Source of the DNA: Botryotinia globosa
Taxonomy: Eukaryota; Ascomycota; Leotiomycetes; Helotiales; Sclerotiniaceae
Assembly (NCBI GenBank): GCA_014898425.1
Contig: RCSZ01000007.1
Location: 1,736,001 to 1,800,000, forward strand
Direction of reading: 5' to 3'
DNA: 64,000 nucleotides
The notes under the pieces are model-generated. The model made no database searches. It had not been told where the DNA came from and saw only the letters and a program-made list of their open reading frames with translations. The translations under genes and the position numbers were made by a program. Shown piece after piece: positions 12,224 to 24,145 of the stretch (positions are counted from its first letter, which is position 1; each line of letters begins with the position of its first letter).

Positions 12224-13291
12224 GATTCCGGAAGGGTTGGAGAAGAAACAACGCGAGTTAGATAAATTAGAGTTTTGTAGGAACTTCAACGGCTTATTGA
12301 GCGGTGCATCGTTTGGAATCTTTGAATGCGCGGGGGGATCGTAAAGAAGGCTGGATTTGAAAGTTTCGCTGATACTACAATACGTCCGAAGAGTTCTATT
12401 TGGACCTGAAATCCAGGCGTTCGCCCAATCCGAATCCTTTGATGTTTATTATGTCGTTTTGAGAGCCAAACTTTCTCCTTCAACGAATTTAGAGGCGAGC
12501 TTTTGAAACTGTGGAGCCGCGGTGACAGGAATTGGCGAGGTCAAGAGGTATGTCCGTGGTTAATGATGAGAAGAGTTGCGCCGATGAGAACCAAGATTTA
12601 ATTGGTTTGATGGGAAGAATTGATTCGGAAAAGATTGAAATGTTGTATAATACTAGAAGGAAGTTGGTTGAAAGAGAAGTTGTGTATAGGTAGGATAAAA
12701 AGTCAAAAAAGTCAAAAAAGTCAATGGGAAAGACCAGGTGATGGATGGAACGTCCAATTCGGAAATTGCCTCTAGGAAACTAGGACTTTAATAAGATGGA
12801 TGGATCATGGATGGCGGAGAGGATTCGAGATGATAAAATCGAATCGATACTCTGTTCTGTACATGACATGAAAAAGGATACTCATAGACCACCTGGGCAC
12901 AAGGGCAGACCTCAATATGTTATATGGAGCTTCAATTGTGTACTTTGTAATTTTGAGCTCCTGTTCGATTCTACGAATTACTTTTACTAGTTGACGAGTG
13001 GATGCGCCGAGCTGGGTTTATGGGTCATCTGGTATTTCAGGTAAATTGTGCATCTTTCTTATTTAGACCATTTAGGAATAGTTTGATATTACTAATAAAT
13101 GATATAAAAAAATCTTCAGCTGAAGAAGGAGAGGAAGGGAGGGCATTGATATGATTTGAGAGATTTGAGAGATATACAGGTATGGATGTCGAGGTAGTCA
13201 GTCCTTGTACCTACATGGATATGATAGATATCCATAGACTCATAGAGGGTGTGCCAGCCATGCATGGTGGCGTAGATATACTCTTTCTAGA
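12224..13291. other. intergenic, promoter side of the CBM48-like gene
   Basis: Upstream of the minus-strand start at 12223. A 65-residue minus-strand frame at 12286-12483 is probably leader sequence, since it ends before the chosen start and joins no exon. No other feature is evident. Confidence 0.4.
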
Positions 13292-13336
13292 ATTGAGGCG
13301 TACTGAGGCGTACTGAGGCGTACTGAGGCGTACTGA
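13292..13336. repeat. 10-bp tandem repeat
   Basis: Four copies of GAGGCGTACT in tandem. Confidence 0.9.
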
Positions 13337-13579
13337 GGCTTGAAAGTTGGATACCTAGGTAGCTGGAGGGAGCTGATGATCAATTTCCACGGACGGAGAA
13401 CGAGATATGAGATATGAGATGCGACATACAAGATACAAAATACTGACAATACTCACCTTGGGCAGGCAAGGTAAGGTTTGTCTTGAAACCGGTAGTGGAG
13501 TCTTATTACGCAGTATTACCTCGATATTATATAATATTATTTGAAGTTTAATGCATAAATTGAACCTTGATGAAAGCTG

Positions 13580-13803
13580 AATGAAGGCTACGCACTCATC
13601 AGGTACGCACTCATCAGGTACGCACTCATCACTCACCACTCATCAGGTACGCACTCACCACTCATCACCCATCAGGTACGCACTCACCACTCATCACCCA
13701 CCACTCACCACTCATCACCCATCAGGTACGCACTCACCACTCATCACCCACCACTCATCACTCATCACCCACCACCCACCACAACTCACCACTCACCACC
13801 TCA
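13580..13803. repeat. minisatellite built on ACTCATCA / ACTCACC
   Basis: Irregular tandem array mixing ACTCATCA, ACTCACC and AGGTACGC blocks on a higher-order pattern. The open frame through it is only a histidine/threonine-rich artefact. Confidence 0.92.
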
Positions 13804-14476
13804 AGGCTTGATGCCAGAGTAGAAGGTGGGCCATTTCCGGTGAAGTGGGGTTTATCCTTCCTTTGTCTTTTTGGGGGGAGGTCCGAGGACAGTACAATAT
13901 TTGGTCCTCGAGAGTTCATTTGTACGTACCACTGCAGGGGAATAGAATCACTTGGTGAATGTGATTATGTGATTATGTGAATCATGTGACTGGCCACACG
14001 TGCGAGAATGATTGGCGGAGATGATAGTATCATAGGAGATTCCTACCCCTAGAAGTGACAGCTCCCCTTTTGGCAAGACTCTGCAGCAAGATTCAAGACG
14101 TCCATGTCAAAGTTTGGTAAATCCTTTTCTATGCCTTCCTCAACCTCTCTCGGCGGCGTCAACACGTGCCTTTACCCCTCATATCCCACGACCAGATTCA
14201 GAATCTTGCAGAATCTATCAACGGTAAGAAACCATTGACCATAGCTTTGTTGGTCGTTGCGTGCACAGCTGACAAATGCATATGGATATTGGCATGTACT
14301 GTAACAACAAAGTCAGAATGCATATTACGAGATGGAGATGGAATTGGAAATGAAATTGAGGTTGCAATTGAAGTTGACCATATTATCATTATTGCTGGCC
14401 GTGCGAGATGTGGTTACTAGGTAGGTATCTGGGTATAGATTGGTTCATGAACCTTTGGGAATTACAAAGTATAAGA

Positions 14477-14860
14477 TTTACAGATTTATTATACGTCTAT
14501 TATACGATTTACTACACGTCTATTATAAGATTTACCACACGTCTATTATACGATTTATTATACGTCTATTATAAGATTTACCACACATTTATTATAAGAT
14601 TTACCACACGTTTATTATAAGATTTACCACACGTCTATTATAAGATTTACCACCCGTTTATTATAAGATTTACTACACATTTATTATAAAATTTACTACA
14701 CATTTATTATAAAATTTACTACACATTTATTATAAAATTTACTATACATTTATTATAAGATTTACCACACGTCTATTATAAGATTTACCACACGTCTATT
14801 ATAAGATTTACCACACGTCTATTATAAGATTTATCACACGTTCATTATAAGATTAGATTG
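14477..14860. repeat. 23-bp minisatellite, about 17 copies
   Basis: Tandem copies of a 23-bp unit of the form TATTATAAGATTTACCACAC plus GTC. Substitutions are mostly C/T and G/A (CCACACGTC versus CTACACATT). The central copies, about 14660-14760, are the most AT-rich. Confidence 0.95.
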
Positions 14861-17090
14861 CAGATATACCATGTAAGCGAATCAAAAGGTCCGAAACAAA
14901 TGACATATACCTTACCTTGGAAGGTGTCCTCGGTGTCGTACAAAGTCTACAAAGTATGTACTTCGTACAGTATGTAGTATGTACAGAGTAAGTGGAGCTA
15001 ATTTGCCAAAGTGACGGGAATTCCACAGCTGCAGCCTTACATACCTCCTCTCAGGAATACCCAAATCACGCTAGCTCATTCCTACTTTGTTTGATACCTA
15101 TTGTAGTACCTACATACCTGTATCCACAAAAATGTACGAAACACACTCATCAACGAGATATATGCTCATCGACGATTACTACAATATGTATATTCGATCG
15201 ATCAAGAGACCGCCTACAGTCATATATCAATCCACATAGACTGGACAGCATATACGGAATGAGTAAGACGATCCTGATGGCTGAAACTTTCATGCTGTCC
15301 AACCACCATGATACCGTATGCTCAGCCATATTCTTCACGAAAACGATTGATTGCGCATCGTAAGCTTAAGTTACAATGTCGCTGGCGAACCTACCAACTT
15401 TCATCAAATGATAAACATCGTGCATCGTACTACCAATCACCAAATGTCCCAAGACTCGGTATTCGTCAAGCCTGCAGACCATCGTCCTCTGGATATCCTT
15501 CTAGGGTGAAGCATGATGTACCCCAGAAACACGGCAAGTGCATCACAGATCATCACTGGAGCGTACGAGAGGAAGCAAAATCTCAAAGTTTACTTGGATC
15601 TCGAAGCCGGAGCTATGGATTTTTGTCTTCTCTCCCGGGAACCATTTTATACTTTGTCCATTCACATTTTGAAACGTGCATCAACCTTAATGGTTCTATC
15701 ATCACGTTGTCTGTGCCTGACGAGCATGTATGTACGAGCATGATGAAATGACAGCGCTTAATGTCACCATATCCTTCTACCATCCATATCATTGAGAGTT
15801 TTCTTCATTTATTCGTGTTCTACGAACAAAATTATTTACGAAAATTGTTACGGCAAAGTGCCCTGACCATCTTCCTTCCTCGTGTCTCTGTTTCCATTTC
15901 ATTTCCATCATTACGAACTACGCTTTTCCTTTCCAGCCACTCCCTTTCTTACCCGTCCTTCTGGTTTCAAATCGATCTGATGTATAGTATGATGACGTTG
16001 GAAATCAAGACCGTGTTAATCAGATGGCAAATAGTTTCATGTTGGGTACTTTTAAATGTCCGAGACTGTCGTGCTCCCGCGCCAGGTTTCTGGTTGAACT
16101 TAAAATGTACTTTTCAATTCCTGAGGTCCTGAAAGAGGGCTATAACACGCGGTTCTTTTTTTGTACTTTCCACATGCCAAGTTCTTAAAAGCGGGCTATG
16201 ATGCGTGATCCTTTTTTAGAGATAAAGTCTGTTTCAATCGGCTTATATCCTCAAACAATCTGATTCTAGCCCTAAATCATTTGTTTTGACCTTCAGTCGG
16301 TCTGGGCCGTTATACAGCTATGGCGGTCGGCTTATTAGACTTCAACCCATTTGCTCGAATGCTTGGGATTTTATATTCTCTAACGGGGACCGAACGAAAT
16401 GGGCATAGACTCGTTCTCTAGACTAATAATACTCCCCGGACAATACTCCCCGGGCAATATGACTTCAGCTATCGAGTATGACTGTGATCTTATCTAATCG
16501 CCGATTAACATACCAGCCTCCATCAATCCGTGAGACAATGAAGGTTCGGGGCTCTCTACTGTATTTCTAGTGTGCAAGCAAGGTTACGCGAACGAAAACA
16601 TACTGAAGTTTGGTATGAATTTTCGATTGAGAAGCTGGAGTTGACGTAACATTTCAGGCCTTGTTGGCATCAATTCAGCGCAGCTGAAGAACTATTAATT
16701 TTCCCTTTATGATATTCCTGTCAGATGTCTTTGAAAGATTCCCGTATTTCGTCAATCGCAAACATCTAGCTCCCGCTACTCAATCTGTTACTCTGTTCCG
16801 TTCATCATATGTCACATCTCGTATCTTACTTCACATCAACTGTTTCTAATAATGCCCTTTCTCCCCTGAGCGTACTAAATATATCTTCGTTTAATGCTTT
16901 CCATTTCAAGTGACAAACCGGTGAGTTGGTGGTGACATCACAAGAAAGGAGGGACTGTGTGGGGCTTGCCATGCGCTTTACACTACAATACAACTGACAA
17001 GAATTCATATTAATATTATTCTCGTCTCAAATCGAGGAGACAACATATAAAAGCACCATATCAACCCACCAATCAAATCATCTATAAACG
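14861..17090. other. intergenic, no gene supported
   Basis: Several 60-150-residue open frames on both strands (14992-15363, 15308-15751, 15761-16132) overlap each other and show no domain, splice pattern or composition that would support a gene. Near 16135-16205 there is a loose duplication around GGGCTATRAYRCG. Confidence 0.4.
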
Positions 17091-17220
17091 AAAGTTTTGT
17101 TTTGTTGCATATCTGAAGAAAAATTTGCTTGTTGACCATGGTTGATAACTAAAAAAATGTATGTTTGGAAAAGAAAATTGAGCTTGTCAACCATGCATGG
17201 CTGGATTACAGATATGCAAC
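17091..17220. repeat. inverted pair of the dispersed ATRTGCAAC motif
   Basis: TTGTTGCATATCTGAAG at about 17102-17118 is mirrored by ACAGATATGCAAC at 17208-17220. Between them GCTTGTTGACC and GCTTGTCAACC are also related, so the block could fold as an imperfect hairpin of about 120 bp. The terminal motif is the one that forms arrays at 32.7-34.7 and 46.5-48.9 kb. Confidence 0.7.
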
Positions 17221-17657
17221 TATAGATTTTGGGTTGGCTTTCTATGTGAGAATCACCTGATTTTTTAAGTCAAGATGTTCAAATTTTAGAGCTAGTAGTA
17301 AATTCTTGAATCGATTCAGTCTATCTATAGCTACCTAATGCTACGCCGACTATGTATTCCAACTCTACAAGACCAATTTCTAGATCATATCGTAATTCAG
17401 TCTTCAATGGGATGGACACAATTTCTCAAATTGAACTTTTCAGCATAATCCAGGTTCTCTATAGTTTCACTTGTAGGTATCTTGACCATGAAAAGCCTCT
17501 CAGTTTCTACATCACATCTGAGCATTCACGTCATCTAGAGGCTCGAATTGATTTACTATGTTGAACTGTGCTCAGAGACTCGGAGATTGAATACTTGTCT
17601 GGCTCTAAACAAACGATGATCGTGTTTCGCTAGCTGTTTAGTATGTAATCGAAAGAT

Positions 17658-17722
17658 GTTTTCATCTTTTCATCTCTTCATCTCTTCATCTTTTCATCTC
17701 TTCATCTCTTCATCTTTTCATC
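17658..17722. repeat. 9-bp repeat (TCTTCATCT)n
   Basis: About seven pyrimidine-rich copies in tandem, with TTTT variants of one position. Confidence 0.9.
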
Positions 17723-20639
17723 TCTGGAGTCTCCCAACTAGACGAATTGTACGGTGATAGAGAAGTTGATCACGGTATGCAAATTGATTCAGGTGGGTTT
17801 CGTAGGATGTTGGGAATGATGTCTATAGATTCCCTCACAATGTCTTGTATGAAGAGAGCGAGGTACTATCTCTCCAGCTCTTTCTTCTTCGTCGGAAGAG
17901 GGATCGATAAATCGATAAATCGATAAATCGTGATACATCTCCGCGGGGAAACTTGTCAATAGTAAATGAAAACTCTTCAGCTCGTGTTGTATTGTGTTGT
18001 GTTTATTTGAGCCCATGGTCACTCCTTCAAAACTTCCCATCCGTCTCAGATACGCGCAGTCCGATCTATACCTTGCGAGGGGAAAGATAAAAGAATATCT
18101 TGTTTGTAAATCTTTCTATTGAATAAAACCAAGATGTTGTTTCTACTTTTCAGATGGGTTTCTGGGTAGCTGGTTGTTTGATCGGATGGCTTTGCTTTGC
18201 TTTGCTTTGCCTGATGTAGGGGTTTTCGAAGGAAGGAGTTTTGGTGCTTGATTTTTTCTTTGGTATGTGTGTATGTATGCTGATTTTACTGCTTAGTCTG
18301 TTCTGTTCTGGGTTTCCTTCTCTGTGAACGTTGGGTTTGGGTTTGTGTTGGGTTTGTTTGAATTGTAATGGCAATCATAATCATACTCATAATCATACTC
18401 ATAATCATAAGTCGTCGGCGAGAACTGAATCGAATCGATTAGTTTATCCTTCAGTTACCCAGGTAATGACAACAATAATATCTACATACGATGAAAGAAT
18501 TACCGTCTGATTTAGTTCTCAGTTCTGGTTTGAAGTTCGATATCTCGAAATTCTAGCCTTCCAATGACAAAGACGGGTCGGATTTCGGAAGAACACAACA
18601 TCGAAAATCATCTTGATATCTGATTTTTCTGGATGTCTAGATTGGTTGGAGAGTGGGAAGTTTAAGTACCTAAGAGTTAAAAGAAACACAGGGTACTAGA
18701 GTGCGTGCTATAGAGTGAATACCTATGCTGGAAGTGTTAACGAGGGGTGAGAAATAAGGGGTACGGAGTTAGTTAACTGCCTCGATAGTTATGATTCTCC
18801 CTATTTTTCCAATATCATCTACATGTATTGGGTGAATTAGATTCTCTTACTTGACTGAAAGTGAACGTAAAAGTGAGGGGCTCAAAAGTGGGAAGTCGAA
18901 TGTGTGTCAGTAGAGTCGACTATATAAACACCACTCCAAACGGTTTGAGTTCTATCATCCGCGAAATATCCATCGGAGAAATTATGGTAGATGGGGAGTT
19001 CCAAGCAGTGGAAGATGTAGAATGTGGATATAGGAGAAAATTGGAAAGGAAGCCGATCTTCTGGAATTGAGACTCGAGAAAGATGTTGAGATAATCAGGA
19101 AGATGATAATGTAAATATGTATCGAGTGACAATAGTAATGATTCATTCTAAATGATAACATCAAGATCTTTATCTGTCGTCTGATCTTGACATCGATAGT
19201 ACTTGTATACACTCTCATCATCAAATCTATCCCAATCATCACCTAAACCCAACATCTCTATCCAATAGTTGTCTAAAGATAACGAGGAAAAATTATCTCC
19301 AAAACATTCTCCCGACTCCACTTTAGTAGAATAACATGTTCTTTCGGGGACTTGCAAATGGACCGAGAGTGAGCATTGAGTGTTCATATAGTACGTACGG
19401 ATGGATTTGAGTGGATATGGAGTGAATAGATGGAGTAGATAGAGTATCTGAGTGCGGGTGAGCGAATTCTACCGTCTCAATCTCGATCTCAACACTAGGT
19501 ACCTTGGTATGTAGTTATAACTTATAAGCACTCACACGCCGAGAATTATATACATAATCTAGTGAATAAAGACCCAACATGGTTACAATTCTAGATTTCG
19601 GGAACTAATATATATATCTCTATATTTTTCAGTTGATCCAACTTCTTCAGTATTTGGAGCTCAAAATCTCATACATTCCTACGCGATGGAGGGTAGGGTA
19701 GTGTTTATTGGGAAGTATGAAAGCTAAGCTGGATTGGGTTGGATTGGATTATGAGCTGGGTGTGAAAGTAGGAAAGAGGAGAGAGGGTTGGGAGAGAGGG
19801 TTGGAGAGAGAAGGATATGGGTGGGGGAATATAACAAATGTATGTTGTTGGGTATGAGATTAGGAATGATAGTGATAAAGTCTGATTGTCGTTTGATCGA
19901 TAATGGCTTGCTATATATGTTCTTGCAATCCCACAGTTTGGGTTTCGGCTTAGATGTGCTCACAGTTTCAGTGCAGTTCCTGAAATCGGAATTCTGATGA
20001 TGTTTATCAGAATATCTCTTGCAGCGAAATTCGCAATGCTAATTTCGATCGGTTTGGATTTTGCAATGGTCTCAGGAAGGATAGGAGCGAGGTTTATACA
20101 GGTAAAGATATACTGAACCATCAGTTCACACCCTTCCGTGTAAAGAAGTCCTTCCCAGAGAAGCGAGAATCGGGCACTAGACAGTAGATTTGTGCAAGCA
20201 AGGGTTTCGTTCTCTCCCCTAATGAATAGACGAGCACATCGAGATCTTCAGTTCGAACGTTTCCCTCAAGCCGATTACATTTTTATTCTCTGACCCTTTG
20301 GTTTTTCAAAATCATCCGGCTTGCTCTCGAGAGCGGTATACCCATCGCGTTTCTTTGGAACTCTGAACGAGGCCCTTTATGGATGACTAGATATGTAGTT
20401 TCTATCCTTCCATGGGTGGTTCAGCTAAAGAGATGGAGTAATCGCTATGTAGATAATATCATTATTATCATCCCAATTACCTCTATCACTATCAAGTTAG
20501 TTTACTGTTATCAGATATTCCCATCACTATCGAGTATCTCTGTCACTGTCAAGTATCTCTCTCATCACCAGTTATCTCTACCACTACCACTACCAACCAT
20601 GCCACCACATGAACAACAAATCCCAAGCATCATCACTCA
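17723..20639. other. intergenic, no gene supported
   Basis: Short open frames at 18861-19387 and 19724-19997 overlap on opposite strands and carry no motif. A short repeat of TAAATCGA occurs near 17907-17928. I see no RNA gene. Confidence 0.4.
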
Positions 20640-21007
20640 CCATTCATCTAACTAATCCCCTCCCTTCCCCCTCCCTATTCACTCCCCCAAGAATACCCCG
20701 CACCCTTTACCCCTCTTTCCCCATCCCCATCCCCATCCCCATCCACATCCCCATCCACATCCCCATCCCCATTTATTACCCCCCTCTCCCCGCACTATAT
20801 AACCCCCCCATCCCTCCCTCCCTCCACCTCCCTCCCAAAAACAAACAAACTCGAAATACTGCCACTATGCTTCAAATTTCCCTCAGACACCTTAACAAAT
20901 CCAACAATCCAACAATCCACACTGCGATCCCAGTATCCTCACATCCAAACCAGACTTCCAAAACAGACTTGAAAGAAAGAAAGAAAGACAAAGAAAATAA
21001 AAAATGA
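20640..21007 (+). promoter_or_regulatory. CT-rich promoter-like block with TATA box and 46-codon ORF
   Basis: A long C/T-rich tract (20650-20845) contains TATATAA at 20796-20802 and is followed by an A-rich leader (AAAAACAAACAAACTCG) and an ATG at 20867. This is the usual layout of a strongly expressed fungal promoter. The ORF from that ATG runs 46 codons to 21007, starts MLQISLRHLNKS and ends in a Lys/Glu-rich tail, with no recognised motif. It could be a small gene, a first exon or a non-coding transcript. Confidence 0.35.
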
Positions 21008-21583
21008 GAGAAAAGAAGACAATCACACCAGAAACGATAACGAGTATTCATATGAATACAAGTCAGTCAAAATAATCATCACCGAAAATCTCCATTGCAA
21101 TTATATTAAATATATATAGATATATACATCAATTTTACATATATAAATCAATATCTTATATATTATATACTATATATATATAACTAATTCTATATCCTGA
21201 GTGATTATTTATAGATATATACACACACATATATATACGTAAATAGATATAAAACACAACCCCTCATCCCCTCCTCCACACCTCCACACCTCTCCAATCT
21301 CCTCCCCAATCTCCTCCCCAATCTCCTCTCCAATCTCTCAACCTCAACCTTAACCTCAATCTCAACCTCAAATCCAGACTCAAACCCAAACTCAAAATCC
21401 ACAACATACGCAGATATCCACCTAGATATCCACCCAGTATTTCTCAATCTTTACTTAATATTTCTTAATACCTATTTATTAAAATCCCACATATCCATCC
21501 TCTTTTTGTTTTCAATAAATTCATTTAATCATTTTCTACTTATAAATTAATCAATGAATTAAATTATAAATTCTCATATTTAT

Positions 21584-21588
<5 letters not shown>

Positions 21589-21649
<61 letters not shown>
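21589..21649. repeat. (CA)n(TA)n microsatellite
   Basis: A CA run followed directly by a TA run. Confidence 0.97.
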
Positions 21650-21652
<3 letters not shown>

Positions 21653-22008
21653 CTTTAACTACCTAATCAGCCACCCCCTCATAATCATCTCCCAGCTTAT
21701 GTCCCATCTTCTTCATTCCTCTTCTTCCTCCGTTTCCTTCATTCTACAATCAAACCTACAATCACATCCTCCCCCAATCCAATCCCTATCCCCAACTCTC
21801 ATCCATAAATCCCATTACTTAAATATCTAACCCACTACGTAAATATCTATCCCATTATTTAGATACTCATCACTTATCTCCTCAAATATCTCATTCTCAG
21901 TCTCATTCCATCCCTATACTTACTTCAATCTATATTTACCTCACCCCCCCCCGTTTCCCCTCCTTCCCTCCCCTCCAGACCCCGTACAAACGGTAAACGC
22001 TAAATCCC

Positions 22009-22112
22009 AATAATCCGAATCCGAATCCGAATCCGCATCCGTATCCGAGTCCATACCTCCCTATTTTATATCTACATCTACATCTACATCTACATCTACA
22101 TCTACATCTATA
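22009..22112. repeat. hexanucleotide repeats (AATCCG)n and (CATCTA)n
   Basis: Two neighbouring hexamer arrays, at about 22015-22040 and 22068-22112, within a low-complexity stretch. Confidence 0.92.
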
Positions 22113-22206
22113 TCCATACGCAAAATCTAAAACCCGAAATCCAGATATAGGCATATATATATACAAACATACAAACATGAATGCATGCACACATACACAC
22201 AAATCC

Positions 22207-22276
22207 GAGTCCGAATACGACGAATACGACGAATACGATGAATACGCGGAATACGAGGAATACGAGGAATACGAGG
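22207..22276. repeat. 9-bp repeat (GAATACGAN)n
   Basis: About seven copies of GAATACGAC/GAATACGAG in tandem, ending near 22276. Confidence 0.9.
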
Positions 22277-22946
22277 AACCATCAATGCCAGAAAAAGGGG
22301 AAGGAAGTGAAATTATAACATCTCATTTAATGATCATAAAAGTGACATAACAAGAATAGAGTACATAGAATAGAATAGAAGTGTTATATAATATTACTAT
22401 TAATCGTATCATACGTATCCTTTCATCTCAATCTCCATCCGCATCCCATCCCATTCCGATCCCAAACATACGCCATCTGCATCCTGCCGATTTTCTATCC
22501 ATTCCTTCTTCATTTCTTCTCTTTGGAAGTAAGTGAGCTTGGGTTGAAGTTGTGTCCGTGCCTTTCCTCCTCATCGTCCATACACACCTGATACTCTTCT
22601 CTGCTCTCTTTGAATAGAATAGACACTTCCACTTGAACTGAGTGTAATCCTTATCTTCGTCTTCATTCTCTTGACTCTGTCAAGCCACTCCATCAGCCTA
22701 TTCTCAAGATCTCATAATATACACCTCTCCCTTCTCCCTTCTCTCATCAATCTTCAACATGAAAAACGCCAGCTCCTTTCCCTATAAAAATTGGTTCCCC
22801 AAAAGTATGATTCCCAAATTTCCAATCAATACATGAAAAAGTTGTTGCTGTTGAAAAAGAAGCAGAATCCCAAGTGCCCATCGCAGGTCTGTGTGGTGGT
22901 CGTAATGTACATTCTTTCATTTGTGCATCTAACCATGCCCCGAAAA

Positions 22947-24145
22947 TCACAACTCCTTCTCCCCAACCTTAACCTTATCCGCCTCGACCAATACCTCTGC
23001 CGCTTTTCTACCTCTTTCATATCTTCCTGTGGTATCACCAACCCAGACTGTTCCTAATAATCTATCCCAGAATGTGAAGAAGGGTTGACTGAAATTGGTT
23101 TTGATTCCCCAACTTTGATGATGAATATCATGGTATCCTGCGTTATTACTTGTAATATGTTGAAGGGGATCCCATGGGAGTGCATATCCACAATGATCAT
23201 CCACAGTTTTAATGGTTGAAGCAACGAAAAATGCCATTCCTTGACGAGATGTCATGCCGGCAAGTTTGTAGCCCATTGATGCGCCAAGGGTATCGAGAAG
23301 AAAACCTTCAACGGGATGATTGTATAAGGCACCATAGGCATATGGAACATAAAGACGATGATGGCGTGAGTGGAAAGTTGCTGTAAAAATCATACGTTAG
23401 ATCATCGTTGCACATGCAAGGCCCAAGAAAAGCTAAACTCACTATACAACCACTTATTCATATGCATAGCTCTGTGCAAAAAGTATTGCCAGGTATCCAC
23501 GATGGCAATTGCCAATCCAAATTGCAATGCAGGTACAATATACCAATACATCATCTTCGCAGCGAACATTTCCCATTCCGCAAAGGCAGGAATTTGTTGA
23601 CCACTAACCACATCCAAACCATCCATCAAACTTGGATATTTACCACCAGCCAATACTCCCGCCACCATGGGCCAATTCCCGGCTACGTTTTTCGATAACG
23701 CGGATGCATTCAGTCCAATCAAACTTAAGATGGACGGTAAAGCTCTTTGTGCTATGCGTATCCTTTGCGCCCAATTCGCAATATCGAATTCCGTCTTCCC
23801 GGCCATCTCTTCGGGTTCGGTGAGGCCTAGCAGAGCCCCAACGATGGTTTGAATGATTTGTTGAATGATCACATCGCGAGCAACTTCGTAACGTGAGACG
23901 CGATTCCTCTTGAGGATTTCTGCGGGAGTATGCAAACGATATTGCGGCCAAAGATCTAGAGTATCGATTGCATGGAAGACAAGGGAAGTGATCCAGTATG
24001 CGGCGATTGGAACAATGAGCGAGAGGTAGAAATCGGATACGTATGGAATGAGCGGTTGGAGGGGGGTAAGAGTATATGGAGGAAGTGGCGGAAGGTCGGA
24101 CATTGTTGTCGTTGAGTTAATTGAGAAGTTGGTTAGATTCGCCAT
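22947..24145 (-). CDS. SUR2: sphinganine C4-monooxygenase (SUR2 type), 378 aa
   Basis: Exon 1 is 24145-23443 and exon 2 is 23380-22947, with a 62-nt intron (GTGAGT to TTACAG). The phase-1 join gives KWLY then TTFHSRHHR and 378 residues. The enzyme hydroxylates C4 of sphinganine in the endoplasmic reticulum to make phytosphingosine for ceramides. It belongs to the membrane fatty-acid hydroxylase superfamily with a di-iron centre. The histidine boxes are visible: HRAMH (about residue 223), HSRHH just after the splice, and HDIHHQ near the C-terminus. Hydrophobic segments include FYLSLIVPIAAYWITSLVF and the stretch around ALQFGLAIAIVDTW. An in-frame second ATG (MSDLPPLPP) 14 codons downstream could be the real start. 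The length fits fungal SUR2 proteins. The 5' flank is on the 24.2-kb side. Confidence 0.95.
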
